From contig MCFE01000798.1 in assembly GCA_002104905.1 (NCBI GenBank), positions 1-35,032 on the forward strand: DNA of 35,032 nt, in the 5' to 3' direction. Below, in pieces: positions 1-8,137 of the stretch (positions are counted from its first letter, which is position 1; every line of letters starts with the position of its first letter). Position numbers and translations under genes: made by a program. The notes beneath the pieces were generated by a model. That model did no database searches. It worked only from the letters and a program-made list of their open reading frames with translations, and had not been told where the DNA came from. This DNA is from Basidiobolus meristosporus CBS 931.73 (taxonomy: Eukaryota > Basidiobolomycota > Basidiobolomycetes > Basidiobolales > Basidiobolaceae).

Positions 1-65
1 GTCTGAACTACTTATCAAATTTTCATGTTCTGGGTACATGATATTTTGGTGAAAACATTCTAAGT
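1..65 (-). repeat. Copia1-family LTR fragment
   Basis: Read on the reverse strand, this stretch matches the middle of the Copia1 LTR at 12276-12623, including the blocks TTTCACCAAAATA and CCCAGAACATGAAAAT with a few changes. In element orientation it follows directly on reverse transcriptase sequence, so everything between the RT region and the middle of the LTR has been lost. It runs off the window edge, so the rest of the LTR cannot be judged. Confidence 0.8.
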
Positions 66-1445
66 ATCAGGGCCTGATACTCCTTAGTCATTGCAGGTCT
101 CCAAAGGCTTGTCTGAAGGCTATTTAGAGCCTCTTTTACAGTCTGTGGATTCTTCCATATAGACTGAATAGGCATAGGTAGAGTTTATGCCCTGATCAAT
201 ATAGTAATTTGGGCTATTTCTGGTCTAGTTGGATCTCCTACTATGTGATAAAGGAATGATCACTTCTGGGATATTCCTGGACACTGCTTTAGGCTGAACC
301 ATGGCTGTAGAGCACTCTGGAGTGAAAAGATTATCATTGTATTGCTTTAATTCAATCCTGATTATTGGTGGACTTGAGATCAGATTTTTGTCATCATCTG
401 ATGCAATTTTTTGTGCCAATTTCAGATTTTCATAAGATTATACATCCCTGGACTTGATCAGCTTCTCTGCTTTGGTAATGTAGAGACTGTTTGCTTGACT
501 CCCATTGCAGTAGCCCAAAAATAGGCATTTTACATTACTTGGGTCAGATTTTGACCAATTTCTGGGCAGTTTTGTGGCATATGCTGTACACTCAAATACT
601 CTTAGATGTTCTGCACATGGTCTGTATCCATACAGTGTCAAAATGGAGTAGAATCACAAGGTATTCTGCTATACTCCTATTCCTAGGGTATAAAGCAGTG
701 GCAACTGATTCCACTCAAGTATCATAAGCTAATATTGGATTATGGAGCATAAGTCTGGCCATATCAGTCATTAATCAGTTTGCATGTTCTGCCACTTCAT
801 TTTGCTGTGGCAAGTACAGTACAGTAGTCTCTTGATTTATCCCATGAATCTTGCAGAAGTAGATGAGGTGTTTTGAGGTATATTCTCTACCATTGTCAGA
901 GCTTATTATCTTAATTTCTGTACTGGTTTCTCTTTCCACCACAGCTTTGAACTCCTAGAGCTTGAACAGAGCCTCTTTCTTTTTCACCATCAAGTAGACC
1001 TATATGTATCTTGTATAATTTTTATTAACAGTGATCAGATACTTCATCTGGCCTAAAAATAAATTTTGCATAGGTTCAGACATATACAAGTGATTAGATT
1101 TAATTTCTACATAATTTTGATTAGCCTAGAGCTCTTGAACAGCTGTCTGGCCTGTTTTTCATATATGCAGGCTTTACAGTGCCCCAAATTAGCTGGGGGA
1201 TCAATTTTTAGTCCAGAATTAGCTGATTGTTGATTATTTTGCGGTAATAATCAAAATAAATGTGTCCAAATCTCCTGTTCCAAGCATTGGCATTTCTTCA
1301 TTTAAGTCACTTATATTAGCTCCCAGATATGACAGAATAGAATTTAGCTTGCATAGGTTCTTATCTCAAATACCCAGAGCAAAATGGGCAACATTTTGAT
1401 CAATGATCCTGCATCCAGAATTGTCAAAGCTACAACTGAGCCCTA
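66..1445 (-). pseudogene. Degenerate Copia1-family gag-pol remnant
   Basis: Reverse-strand relic of the same family as Copia1 at 12276-16959. The clearest part, 438-641, encodes a protein stretch with GYRPCAEHLRVF, CLFLGYCNGSQA and LIKSRDV. This lines up with [24 protein letters not shown] and LIKSRDV after the Copia1 integrase core. Positions 70-235 match the linker before reverse transcriptase, and 1365-1445 match the region just before the integrase zinc finger. Reading frames are broken throughout by stops and small indels. Both ends are truncated: near 66 the RT region is fused to an LTR piece, and near 1441-1446 the remnant joins repeat R1 at a short shared CCCT. It cannot encode a working protein. 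Confidence 0.85.
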
Positions 1446-2237
1446 TGAAAAATTATTGTGATGATCCCATTGACAGGCTGCCATAACTTCTAAGTCCTTT
1501 GACTATGAGGTATTAATTCCATCAGGACACCATGTGCAGACCATCAAAAAATAATGCTCCCCAGATATCTTAAAAAACTTAGTTAAAATTTTTCATCACA
1601 ATAATACAAAAGTGGCTTTTGATTGGTTCTCTGCCAATTTTCTCACTTTCTAATCTCAGACAATTTATCACCTCCTATGTTTGTGTGCATTGATTGGCTA
1701 TTGCCTTTTTTTCACACACCTAACTACCTGACTCAACTGTTTCTCTTATTTTTCATGCATACAAATTGATAAATATCTGATGAAGCTCCACTGGTATCTC
1801 AATTGACAATTGTACTGGCCTATAGAAGTCCCTATACACTACAATAACATTAAGCCCAACCTTATATTCAACAATTAACTCCATTAAAAGCCACCACTAA
1901 ATAAGTATTTCATCTGCAATGCTCTGTTTCCATGACTTTGGCAGGAACCCTACTGCTTAATGTTGTTGTTCATTCACTGGTTCCCATAGATCCTGGTCTT
2001 CAGCCAGCACTGCAAGGTCTAGATCCTCATCTGCCAGTCTTTATAATAAGTCCTTGCAATATTCAAGTGAGTTTTCTTGAGCACTGCTCTTGAAGAAGTG
2101 CTGCAACCTCTAGATGTGCTTGTTAATGTTCCAGAATTCCACCAAAGGCATTGTGATAACCTCTTGAGTTCTTGATATTACTACTTTGTCTGTCAGTGGG
2201 ATCTCACTCTGTCAACAATGGAGGACATGGAGGCTGT
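1446..2237 (-). repeat. Repeat R1, copy A, distal part
   Basis: Reverse complement of this segment aligns along its whole length with 23984-24770 of R1 copy B, with substitutions and small indels. Shared blocks include AACATAGGAGGT, AATCAAAAGCCACTTT and ATTATTGTGATGAT. It holds the broken C-terminal end of the R1 ORF (around 2000-2237) and the AT-rich non-coding tail. The rest of copy A resumes at 8138, on the other side of Gypsy1. I see no separate gene here. Confidence 0.85.
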
Positions 2238-2756
2238 TGTTATGAATAGACACAAGGCAGGAGGAAAAGCTAGGCATGGCAGGAAAGGACTTAGGTGTGG
2301 ACCATCAAGGCAAGGCAGAATTCAAGCAAGGCTGTTTATTCAAGACCTGTGTTTATCAGACTGAGGAATACTTAAGGGGGGAAAGGACTATATATACTTT
2401 TGGCTATATTGATGCCGAGAGATGTTAGCTAATACTAATGGGGTTGTGGGGTGAGGCACAGCAATGGTGCTGGGGATAATGACATAGATGACATGGTACT
2501 GAGACAGGATGGGGAAATGGATTGGGTCACCTGATCATGTGACTAAGTCATGTGACCTGGTATTTCCATATATGGTACTGGACTATAAAAAATACGATGG
2601 AAAGCTTCCATGGAATGTTCCATTGTGTAACAATGGTTTGGAATGGTCAGGAACTTTCTGGAAGGTGGTAGAAGGTTCTGGAAGGAATCTCTTAGAAATT
2701 GAGCTGGGAAGCTGAAACTTGGCATGGGTGTTCATGGTTGTCATGTGATCATGACA
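2238..2756 (-). repeat. Gypsy1 3' LTR
   Basis: This 519-bp LTR is nearly identical to 7617-8137. On the reverse strand it starts TGTCATGATC directly after the pol stop codon and ends TAACA at 2238, next to the duplicated GCTGT. It contains the same TATA-like and AATAAA motifs as the 5' copy. It also carries three TCATGTGA motifs (2535-2542, 2548-2555, 2741-2748). Confidence 0.95.
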
Positions 2757-2771
2757 CTATTCTCCTCTTCC
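2757..2771 (-). other. Gypsy1 polypurine tract
   Basis: In element orientation the 15 bases before the 3' LTR are GGAAGAGGAGAATAG, nearly all purine. This is the usual position and composition of the plus-strand primer. Its last three bases are also the pol stop codon TAG. Confidence 0.8.
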
Positions 2772-3896
2772 AGGCGGAGCTCTGTTTCCCTTTGGGGCAG
2801 GTTTTGCAGGATATTGTTGGTGGAACTGGGTAACTAGTTCTTGACAATTAGTGAGATGTGTAGCTAGTTCCCATGTTTGGTCACTTGGGCCATAACCAAT
2901 CCAGTCTACTAAGTAGTACAGCTTTGACCGGATATACTTGGAGTCTAGAATCTGTTTAACTTCAAATTCTTGATGTTGGTCAACCTGGATAGCTTGGGGC
3001 TTTGCTTCTTGCCGGTTTGGCAATGTGTTCCTACAATACGGCTCCAGGAGGGACACATGGAAAGTATCATGGATTTTCATACTTGCTGGTAACTGTAGCT
3101 GATATACTATAGGGCTAAGCTTCTTCTTGATCTTGAAGGGACCAAGTTTCTTGAAATCCAACTTGTCACAAGGGCGGTTGGTGCTGATGTTTCTTCTGAG
3201 CAACCATACAGAATCTCCTTCATTAAGATCAGGGCTGGGATGCCGTTTTAGATTGGCAAACTTCTTGTAGCTTTCCTGAGCTAAGGATAGCTCTTCCTTG
3301 AGGGTGCTCTGGATGTCCTGGATTGCTTGGGCATGTTCAGCCACATGTGGGCTCATTGGGCTTGTTGGAATCTGGATATCAAACTGAGGGTGGAATCCAT
3401 AGTTTGCATAGAATGGTGTAAAACTGGTTGCACTATGACTTGAGTTGTTGTAGGCAAACTCAGCAACAGGGAGTAGGTCAACCCAATTGTCTTGCTGGTA
3501 ATTGATATAGCACAGGAGGTATTGCTCCAGAATCTGGTTGATTCTTTCAGTCTGGCCATCAGACTGTGGATGGAAGGCAGTAGAGAGCTTGACTTGAACA
3601 CCAAGGTATTGCATGAAGTGTTTCCAAAACTTGGACACAAACTGTGGGCCTCTATCTGACACAATATCACTGGGGATACCATGAAGGCGGAAAATATTCT
3701 TCAGGACTAAAGCAGCAGTTTCTTTTGCATCAGTGTTCTTACAGCAAGGGATGAAGTGAGCCATCTTGGTCAGCCGGTCAGCCACTACAAGTATAGCATT
3801 GAAGCCACATGACTCAGGGAGGTCAGTAATGAAGTCCATAGATATAGATCTCCATTGGTGTTCTGGGATAGGCAGGGGTTGAAGAAGTCCATAGGG
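2757..3896 (-). pseudogene. Gypsy1 pol, C-terminal part: integrase core and chromodomain
   Basis: Downstream continuation of pol in the same frame, separated from the upstream part only by the TAG at 3897-3899. Counting from the Met at 3839, the integrase catalytic triad is D2 or D6 (MDFITD), D62 (SDRGPQF) and E98 (DGQTERI), the last two 35 residues apart. A GPF motif follows near residue 233 (LGPFKIKKK). A chromodomain covers about 291-342 (FEVKQILDS, YYLVDWIGYG, TWELATHL). Chromodomains on chromovirus integrases bind modified histones and steer insertion, so this family may target heterochromatin; that is inference here. The frame ends at a TAG abutting the LTR. It is called a pseudogene only because translation must pass the upstream stop. 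Otherwise the domain set looks whole. Confidence 0.9.
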
Positions 3897-6317
3897 CTAG
3901 TGTCTGGCTGGTTTTGCATGGTTGCAAATATCACAAGTCAGAATGTACTCTTTGATAAGAGTTATCATTCTAGGCCACCAGAAATCTCTTTTGATAGCAT
4001 TCAAGGTTTTGGCAGTACCAAAGTGGCCTGCAGCCATTGAATCATGCCGAGACTTAATGATGTCTAGCTGGGTGGCAAGGTCTGGGACATAAAGCTGCTG
4101 CTTGTGGTAGATGAGGTTGTTTACCAAATGCAGGTTCTGGATGTTTGGGAACTTGGGAGGGGGCCCAACTGGGGATTCCAGATATTTCTTGATGCTGCTG
4201 GAAGTCATATCAGAGGCCTGGGACTCTGATATCCTTACTAGGAATGAAGGGATGACAAGACTTGAGGACTGGGTGGCAAGAATCTCAAAATGTTTCTTGC
4301 TCAGCAGTGGGTGTTCCATTTGCCAACAGGCATCATCTCCCTCTTCCAGGGCATATTCCTTTTTTCTGGACAGGGCATCAGGCTTTCCTTGCTTTGCACC
4401 AGGTCTATAGGTGATAGTAAAGTCAAAGCTGGACAGGAAGAGTGACCATCTGGCTTGTCTCCGGTTTAGTACTTTGGAAGTTGCAAAGTACTCAAGGTTC
4501 TTATGGTCACAGAAGACTTTGATTTTGTGTTTTGCACCATCCAGGTAGTGTCTCCATTGCTCAAAGGCCACAATGATGGCAAGCAACTCCTTATCATAGA
4601 TATCATAGTTGATCTCTGCAGGGGAAAACTTCCGAGAGTAGAATGCAATGGGGTGCAACACATTATCCTCATCATACTGGGAGAGTATGGCACCAAGGGC
4701 AAAATCAGAAGCATCAGTCTCCACTATGAATTGCTTCTCAAGGTCAGGGTGGGCAAGCAGGGGGGCCTTCAGGAAAGATTTCTTGAGTTGGTTGAATGAG
4801 CTGGATTGCTCCTCATTCCAGGCAAAAGGTGTGTTCTTCTGGGTAAGCTTTGTCAGAGGGGTGACTATCTTGGAGTAGTTGGCTATGAACCTGTGATAGA
4901 AGTTGGCAAATCCCAGGAAGGATTGTACTTCCTTGACTGAGCTTGGAGTTTTCCAGGACTGGACTGAGTCAACTTTCTTTGGGTCCATTCTTGTTCCCTC
5001 AGGGCTGATGAGGTAACCAAGAAATTCCACTTCTCTCTGGTCAAATTCACACTTCTCTAACTTGGCATAGAGACCGGCAGAGTCTAGTTTTCTCAATACT
5101 TTCTTGACATGTTCATCATGTTCATCTTGGCTCTTGGAGTATATGAGAATATCATCAAGGTAGATTACCACAAACTGGTCAAGGTATTCACGGAATATGT
5201 CATTCATGAGGTGTTGAAACACAGCAGGGGCATTGGTGAGGCCAAATGGCATTACTCTGTACTCAAAGTGACCATATCTTGTGCGAAAGGCAGTTTTCCA
5301 TTCATCACCAGGCTTGATTCTGACAAGATTGTAAGCTCCTCTCAAGTCTATCTTGGTGAAGACTTGGGCAGCAGATAGCTGATCCAACAGTGTGTTGATC
5401 AGGGGCAGGGGGTAGCGGTTCTTGACTGTGATCTTATTCAAAGCACGGTAGTCCACACACATTCTGAGGGTGCCATCCTTCTTCTTGACAAAGAGGATTC
5501 GGGCTCCAGCAGGTGATTTGGAGTGCTGAATAAAACCCTTCTGGAGGTTTTCTTGAATATAACCATGGAGTTCTTTCAACTCCGGCTGGGAGAGGTTATA
5601 TATTGGGCCAAATGGAGGGACTTTTCCATCTTCAAGGTCAATAGGGCAGTCATAAGGCCGATGGTCAGGGAGGAGTTCTGCATTCTTCTTGTCAAAGACA
5701 TGGGCAAACTCTTGGTACTTGGCTGGTATAGTTGCTGAGGGGGCTCCTTCAGCTGGCAAGGTATCTTGGGCTGTTGAACTGTTGGCAACCATCTTTTCAC
5801 GGTTATCAGGGTCTGGAGATTTCATGGAGTTGACTTGGTGGGATCTGGTGAATGACAGGATCTTGGATTTCCAATCAATACTCGGATTGTGGTAGCTCAA
5901 CCATGAGCTTCCAAGCACAATAGGATAGTGTGGTGAGTTGATGATGTTGAAGGCAATTCTCTCTTGGTGGGCAGTACTGGACAGCTGGAGTAAGCATGTT
6001 TCATGGGTAACGGCACCAGAGGAGAGTGATCTTCCATCAATAACTTCTACTTGGACTGGACAGGATTTCAAGGTAACAGGAATAGAGTGCTTCTGGACAA
6101 AGGCTTGGTCAATGAAACAGGATGAAGCACCGGAATCAATCAGGGCTAGGGCTGGGACAGGACTGGAGTCAGGGATCTGGATTTTGACAGGCATTCTCAA
6201 GGACTGTATAGATTTTGTGGCGAAGGAAGATTCTTGGATATGCTGGATTTTCATGGGTGGGTCCAGTTGCAAGCCTGTCAGTGCAACTGGACATTGGAGT
6301 TTCCCAACAGATCTGAA
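3897..6317 (-). CDS. Gypsy1 pol, N-terminal part: protease, reverse transcriptase, RNase H, integrase zinc finger
   Basis: The frame is open from 6317, overlaps the end of gag in the -1 frame, and has no good ATG at its start. It is therefore most likely made as a Gag-Pol fusion. Counting from the TTG at 6272, the aspartic protease motif is at about 46 (LIDSGAS). Reverse transcriptase spans about 255-440 ([26 protein letters not shown], catalytic YLDD at 371-374). RNase H starts near 515 ([16 protein letters not shown]). The integrase HHCC zinc finger lies near 745-787 (H..GHFG.. TCDIC). The frame stops at TAG 3897-3899, right after the zinc finger (HAKPARH), and the same frame continues beyond into the integrase core. 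The stop looks like a single nonsense mutation, because Gypsy elements normally have one continuous pol. Confidence 0.93.
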   Translation of the reverse strand, partial: FRSVGKLQCPVALTGLQLDPPMKIQHIQESSFATKSIQSLRMPVKIQIPDSSPVPALALIDSGASSCFIDQAFVQKHSIPVTLKSCPVQVEVIDGRSLSSGAVTHETCLLQLSSTAHQERIAFNIINSPHYPIVLGSSWLSYHNPSIDWKSKILSFTRSHQVNSMKSPDPDNREKMVANSSTAQDTLPAEGAPSATIPAKYQEFAHVFDKKNAELLPDHRPYDCPIDLEDGKVPPFGPIYNLSQPELKELHGYIQENLQKGFIQHSKSPAGARILFVKKKDGTLRMCVDYRALNKITVKNRYPLPLINTLLDQLSAAQVFTKIDLRGAYNLVRIKPGDEWKTAFRTRYGHFEYRVMPFGLTNAPAVFQHLMNDIFREYLDQFVVIYLDDILIYSKSQDEHDEHVKKVLRKLDSAGLYAKLEKCEFDQREVEFLGYLISPEGTRMDPKKVDSVQSWKTPSSVKEVQSFLGFANFYHRFIANYSKIVTPLTKLTQKNTPFAWNEEQSSSFNQLKKSFLKAPLLAHPDLEKQFIVETDASDFALGAILSQYDEDNVLHPIAFYSRKFSPAEINYDIYDKELLAIIVAFEQWRHYLDGAKHKIKVFCDHKNLEYFATSKVLNRRQARWSLFLSSFDFTITYRPGAKQGKPDALSRKKEYALEEGDDACWQMEHPLLSKKHFEILATQSSSLVIPSFLVRISESQASDMTSSSIKKYLESPVGPPPKFPNIQNLHLVNNLIYHKQQLYVPDLATQLDIIKSRHDSMAAGHFGTAKTLNAIKRDFWWPRMITLIKEYILTCDICNHAKPARH
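6261..6305 (-). promoter_or_regulatory. Programmed -1 ribosomal frameshift cassette between gag and pol
   Basis: In element orientation gag reads TTG GGA AAC, which places the canonical slippery heptamer G GGA AAC (6305-6299) in the correct phase. Six bases later an 11-bp perfect stem begins: GTCCAGTTGCA (6292-6282) pairs with TGCAACTGGAC (6271-6261) around a 10-nt loop (6281-6272). The gag stop TGA (6280-6278) lies in that loop. After a -1 slip, translation continues CTC CAA TGT CCA into pol with no stop. Heptamer, phase, spacer length and stem all fit the established rules for -1 frameshifting. I found no clear pseudoknot partner for the loop. Confidence 0.9.
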
Positions 6318-7210
6318 TCAGGTTGGTTGCTGGAGGACTGCATCAGCTTGAAGCTGGACTTCTTGTTAGGGCAGGACTTGGCAAAGTGACCTGGTTGGCC
6401 ACAGTATAGACAGAGGTTGGCTTGTTGATGTCTGGACTTTTCACTCTTTGATAGTTTCTTGTATTTGGCACTATCAATCTGCATAGGATCTTCTGGAGTG
6501 ACTTGGGGAGCAGGAGGGGCTGGGACTGCAACAGGAATGTGTCTTTGACGGTTCTTTTGCTTCTTCTGGAATAGTCTGTTATCACACCGGATTGCTTGGT
6601 GCATAGCTTCAACCAATGTATCTGGATCTGGGAGTGTGAGTAGCAGATCACAAACTTCATCATTGAGGCCATCTTGGAATTGGCTAATCAAGGCTGCTTG
6701 ACCCCAGGAGCTGAGGTCACTGGAGAGTTGTCGGAATTCTGAGGCATAGACTGATGCTGGTTTGTTCCCTTGCTTGAGGGTCTTGATCTTGTTGGCAGCA
6801 GTTCTGGCTTGGTCAAGGTTACCAAATGTTAGCTCCATTTCAGTGAGGAAAGCTTGGTAGTCTCTGAGGAGGGGAGAGTTGGTCTCCACTAATGGGGAGA
6901 ACCACTTGAGAGCTGTACCAGTAAGCAGGTTGGAGATGAAACCAACTTTGGCCTGGTCAGTGGGGTACCGGTTGGGCTGGAGTGCAAGATTGTTCTTCAC
7001 CATGTTGATGAAGCCACGGAATTCATTCTGAGAGCCATTGAACTTGGTAGCAGGAGTATACTTGGGTTCTTGGTAGACTGGGACATGGCTAGTTTGCTGG
7101 ACACTTTGGTTCTGGAACTGAGCAAGAGTGTTTCTGAGGTCTGCATGGTCTTGCTGCAGTTGGGTAAAGGCAGCCATGAGCTGGGCAAAGTTCAGCTCTA
7201 GGTTGGACAT
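6278..7210 (-). CDS. Gypsy1 gag (nucleocapsid-type CCHC protein)
   Basis: A 310-residue structural protein that would form the particle and bind element RNA. I start it at the ATG at 7210 ([12 protein letters not shown]). The frame is open further upstream, but only to non-ATG codons. The N-terminal part is a Q-rich, probably coiled-coil stretch ([15 protein letters not shown]). It is followed by the retrotransposon Gag core with [13 protein letters not shown] and [10 protein letters not shown], and near the C-terminus by one CCHC zinc knuckle ([14 protein letters not shown]). It ends in TGA at 6278-6280. The slippery heptamer lies 18 bases upstream of that stop, so a minority of ribosomes would go on into pol. 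No internal stop is present, so this gene looks functional. Confidence 0.93.
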   Translation of the reverse strand: MSNLELNFAQLMAAFTQLQQDHADLRNTLAQFQNQSVQQTSHVPVYQEPKYTPATKFNGSQNEFRGFINMVKNNLALQPNRYPTDQAKVGFISNLLTGTALKWFSPLVETNSPLLRDYQAFLTEMELTFGNLDQARTAANKIKTLKQGNKPASVYASEFRQLSSDLSSWGQAALISQFQDGLNDEVCDLLLTLPDPDTLVEAMHQAIRCDNRLFQKKQKNRQRHIPVAVPAPPAPQVTPEDPMQIDSAKYKKLSKSEKSRHQQANLCLYCGQPGHFAKSCPNKKSSFKLMQSSSNQPDSDLLGNSNVQLH

Positions 7211-7306
7211 GGTAGCAGAGGAAGGCGGATGAACTTGCAAGGAATACTGGAATATACTAAACTAGATTGTGGGTTTGTAAAGCCACTAGTATGTCAAGAA
7301 TACAAC

Positions 7307-7532
7307 TATTGAGCCACAATCCCCAACTTAAATAAGTTAGCGTCACTTCAGAAGGTACTGGTTTCAACGTCCTTTGATAGAGTATTGTACTAAAGCTTCC
7401 AATACTGTAACAACTGTAAACTCCACCAGCAGGGTAATAAAGTGAATGCAGCTTTGACCAATAGTTTTACAAAGATAAAGTATCTTTGCCTTTATAGGAC
7501 AAGACTAGGGAAAGATGATGGGTGATACTTAC
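7307..7532 (-). other. Possible intron in the Gypsy1 5' leader
   Basis: In element orientation the leader has CACC|GTAAGTATC at 7532 (a strong fungal 5' splice site), GCTAAC at 7341-7336 (branch-point-like) and CAATAG ending at 7307, 29 bases on. The same three signals sit at matching places in the related leader at 20205-20475 (GTAGGTAT, CCAACTAAG, CAATAG). Only the pattern supports this; splicing of a retrotransposon genome would normally erase the intron, so it may be inactive or partial. Confidence 0.35.
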
Positions 7533-7603
7533 GGTGAGTATTCCTTTTACAAGTTTTCTTCAAACTTTGGGCAGAAGGCAGGGATCCACAGGTAAGTCAG
7601 GGG

Positions 7604-7614
7604 AGTCTGATAAA
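7604..7614 (-). other. Gypsy1 primer-binding site, self-complementary type
   Basis: Two bases inside the 5' LTR, in element orientation, lies TTTATCAGACT. It does not look like the complement of a tRNA 3' end, which would start TGG. It is instead a perfect 11-nt complement of AGTCTGATAAA (7742-7732) within the LTR, where the RNA 5' end is predicted from the TATA box. This matches the Tf1/sushi scheme, in which the RNA's own 5' end folds back to prime reverse transcription. Confidence 0.75.
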
Positions 7615-7616
7615 AC

Positions 7617-8137
7617 TGTTATGAATAGACACAAGGCAGGAGGAAAAGCTAGGCACGGCAGGAAAGGACTTAGGTGTGGACCATCAAGGCAAGGCAGGAT
7701 TCAAGGCAAGGCTGTTTATTCAAGACCTGTGTTTATCAGACTGAGGAATACTTAAGGGGGGAAAGGACTATATATACTTTTTGGCTATATTGATGCCAAG
7801 AGATGTTAGCTAATACTAATGGGGTTGTGGGGTGAGGCACAGCAATGGTGCTGGGGATAATGACATAGATGACATGGTACTGAGACAGGATGGGGAAATG
7901 GATTGGGTCACCTGATCATGTGACTAAGTCATGTGACCTGGTATTTCCATATATGGTACTGGACTATAAAAAATACGATGGAAAGCTTCCATGGAATGTT
8001 CCATTGTGTAACAATGGTTTGGAATGGTCAGGAACTTTCTGGAAGGTGGTAGAAGGTTCCGGAAGGAATCTCTTAGAAATTGAGCTGGGAAGCTGAAACT
8101 TGGCATGGGTGTTCATGGTTGTCATGTGATCATGACA
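7617..8137 (-). repeat. Gypsy1 5' LTR
   Basis: This 521-bp LTR runs on the reverse strand from TGTCATGATC at 8137 to TAACA at 7617. It is the promoter-bearing copy. It differs from 2238-2756 at about 4 bases (all transitions) plus two 1-bp indels. The 5-bp target duplication GCTGT follows at 8138-8142. Confidence 0.95.
7715..7777 (-). promoter_or_regulatory. Gypsy1 core promoter and poly(A) signal
   Basis: On the reverse strand a TATATATA box lies at 7776-7769. About 34 bases on is AGTCTGATAAA (7742-7732), the likely RNA start because it is the exact complement of the primer site. An AATAAA signal follows at 7720-7715. This gives a short R region, consistent with transcription starting and ending inside the LTR. 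Confidence 0.7.

Larger units (their letters stand above)
2238..8137 (-). mobile_element. Gypsy1: complete Ty3/Gypsy chromovirus-type LTR retrotransposon
   Basis: A 5.9-kb reverse-strand element bounded by two LTRs beginning TGTCATGATC and ending TTCATAACA in element orientation. It is flanked by a perfect 5-bp target duplication GCTGT (2233-2237 and 8138-8142). Order: 5' LTR, self-complementary primer site, leader, gag, -1 frameshift cassette, pol (protease, reverse transcriptase, RNase H, integrase, GPF motif, chromodomain), polypurine tract, 3' LTR. The two LTRs differ by about 4 transitions and 2 single-base indels over about 520 bp by eye, so the insertion is young. The only disabling lesion I found is one in-frame TAG in integrase. 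It sits inside repeat R1, whose uninterrupted counterpart is at 23984 in copy B. Confidence 0.96.

Noticed and set aside
2509-2715. 68-codon ORF repeated inside the three Gypsy1-family LTRs (also 7890-8096 and 21551-21757)
   Set aside because: Its repetition follows from LTR identity. It lies antisense to the element promoter region and has no recognisable motif.
3897-3899. Programmed stop-codon readthrough in Gypsy1 pol
   Set aside because: The TAG lies inside integrase, between the zinc finger and catalytic core, where no Gypsy element is known to regulate expression. A single nonsense mutation is simpler.
4111-6351. Forward-strand ORFs across Gypsy1 pol and gag
   Set aside because: They are antisense to clear retrotransposon genes, have no recognisable motif, and their frames follow from the codon bias of the reverse strand.
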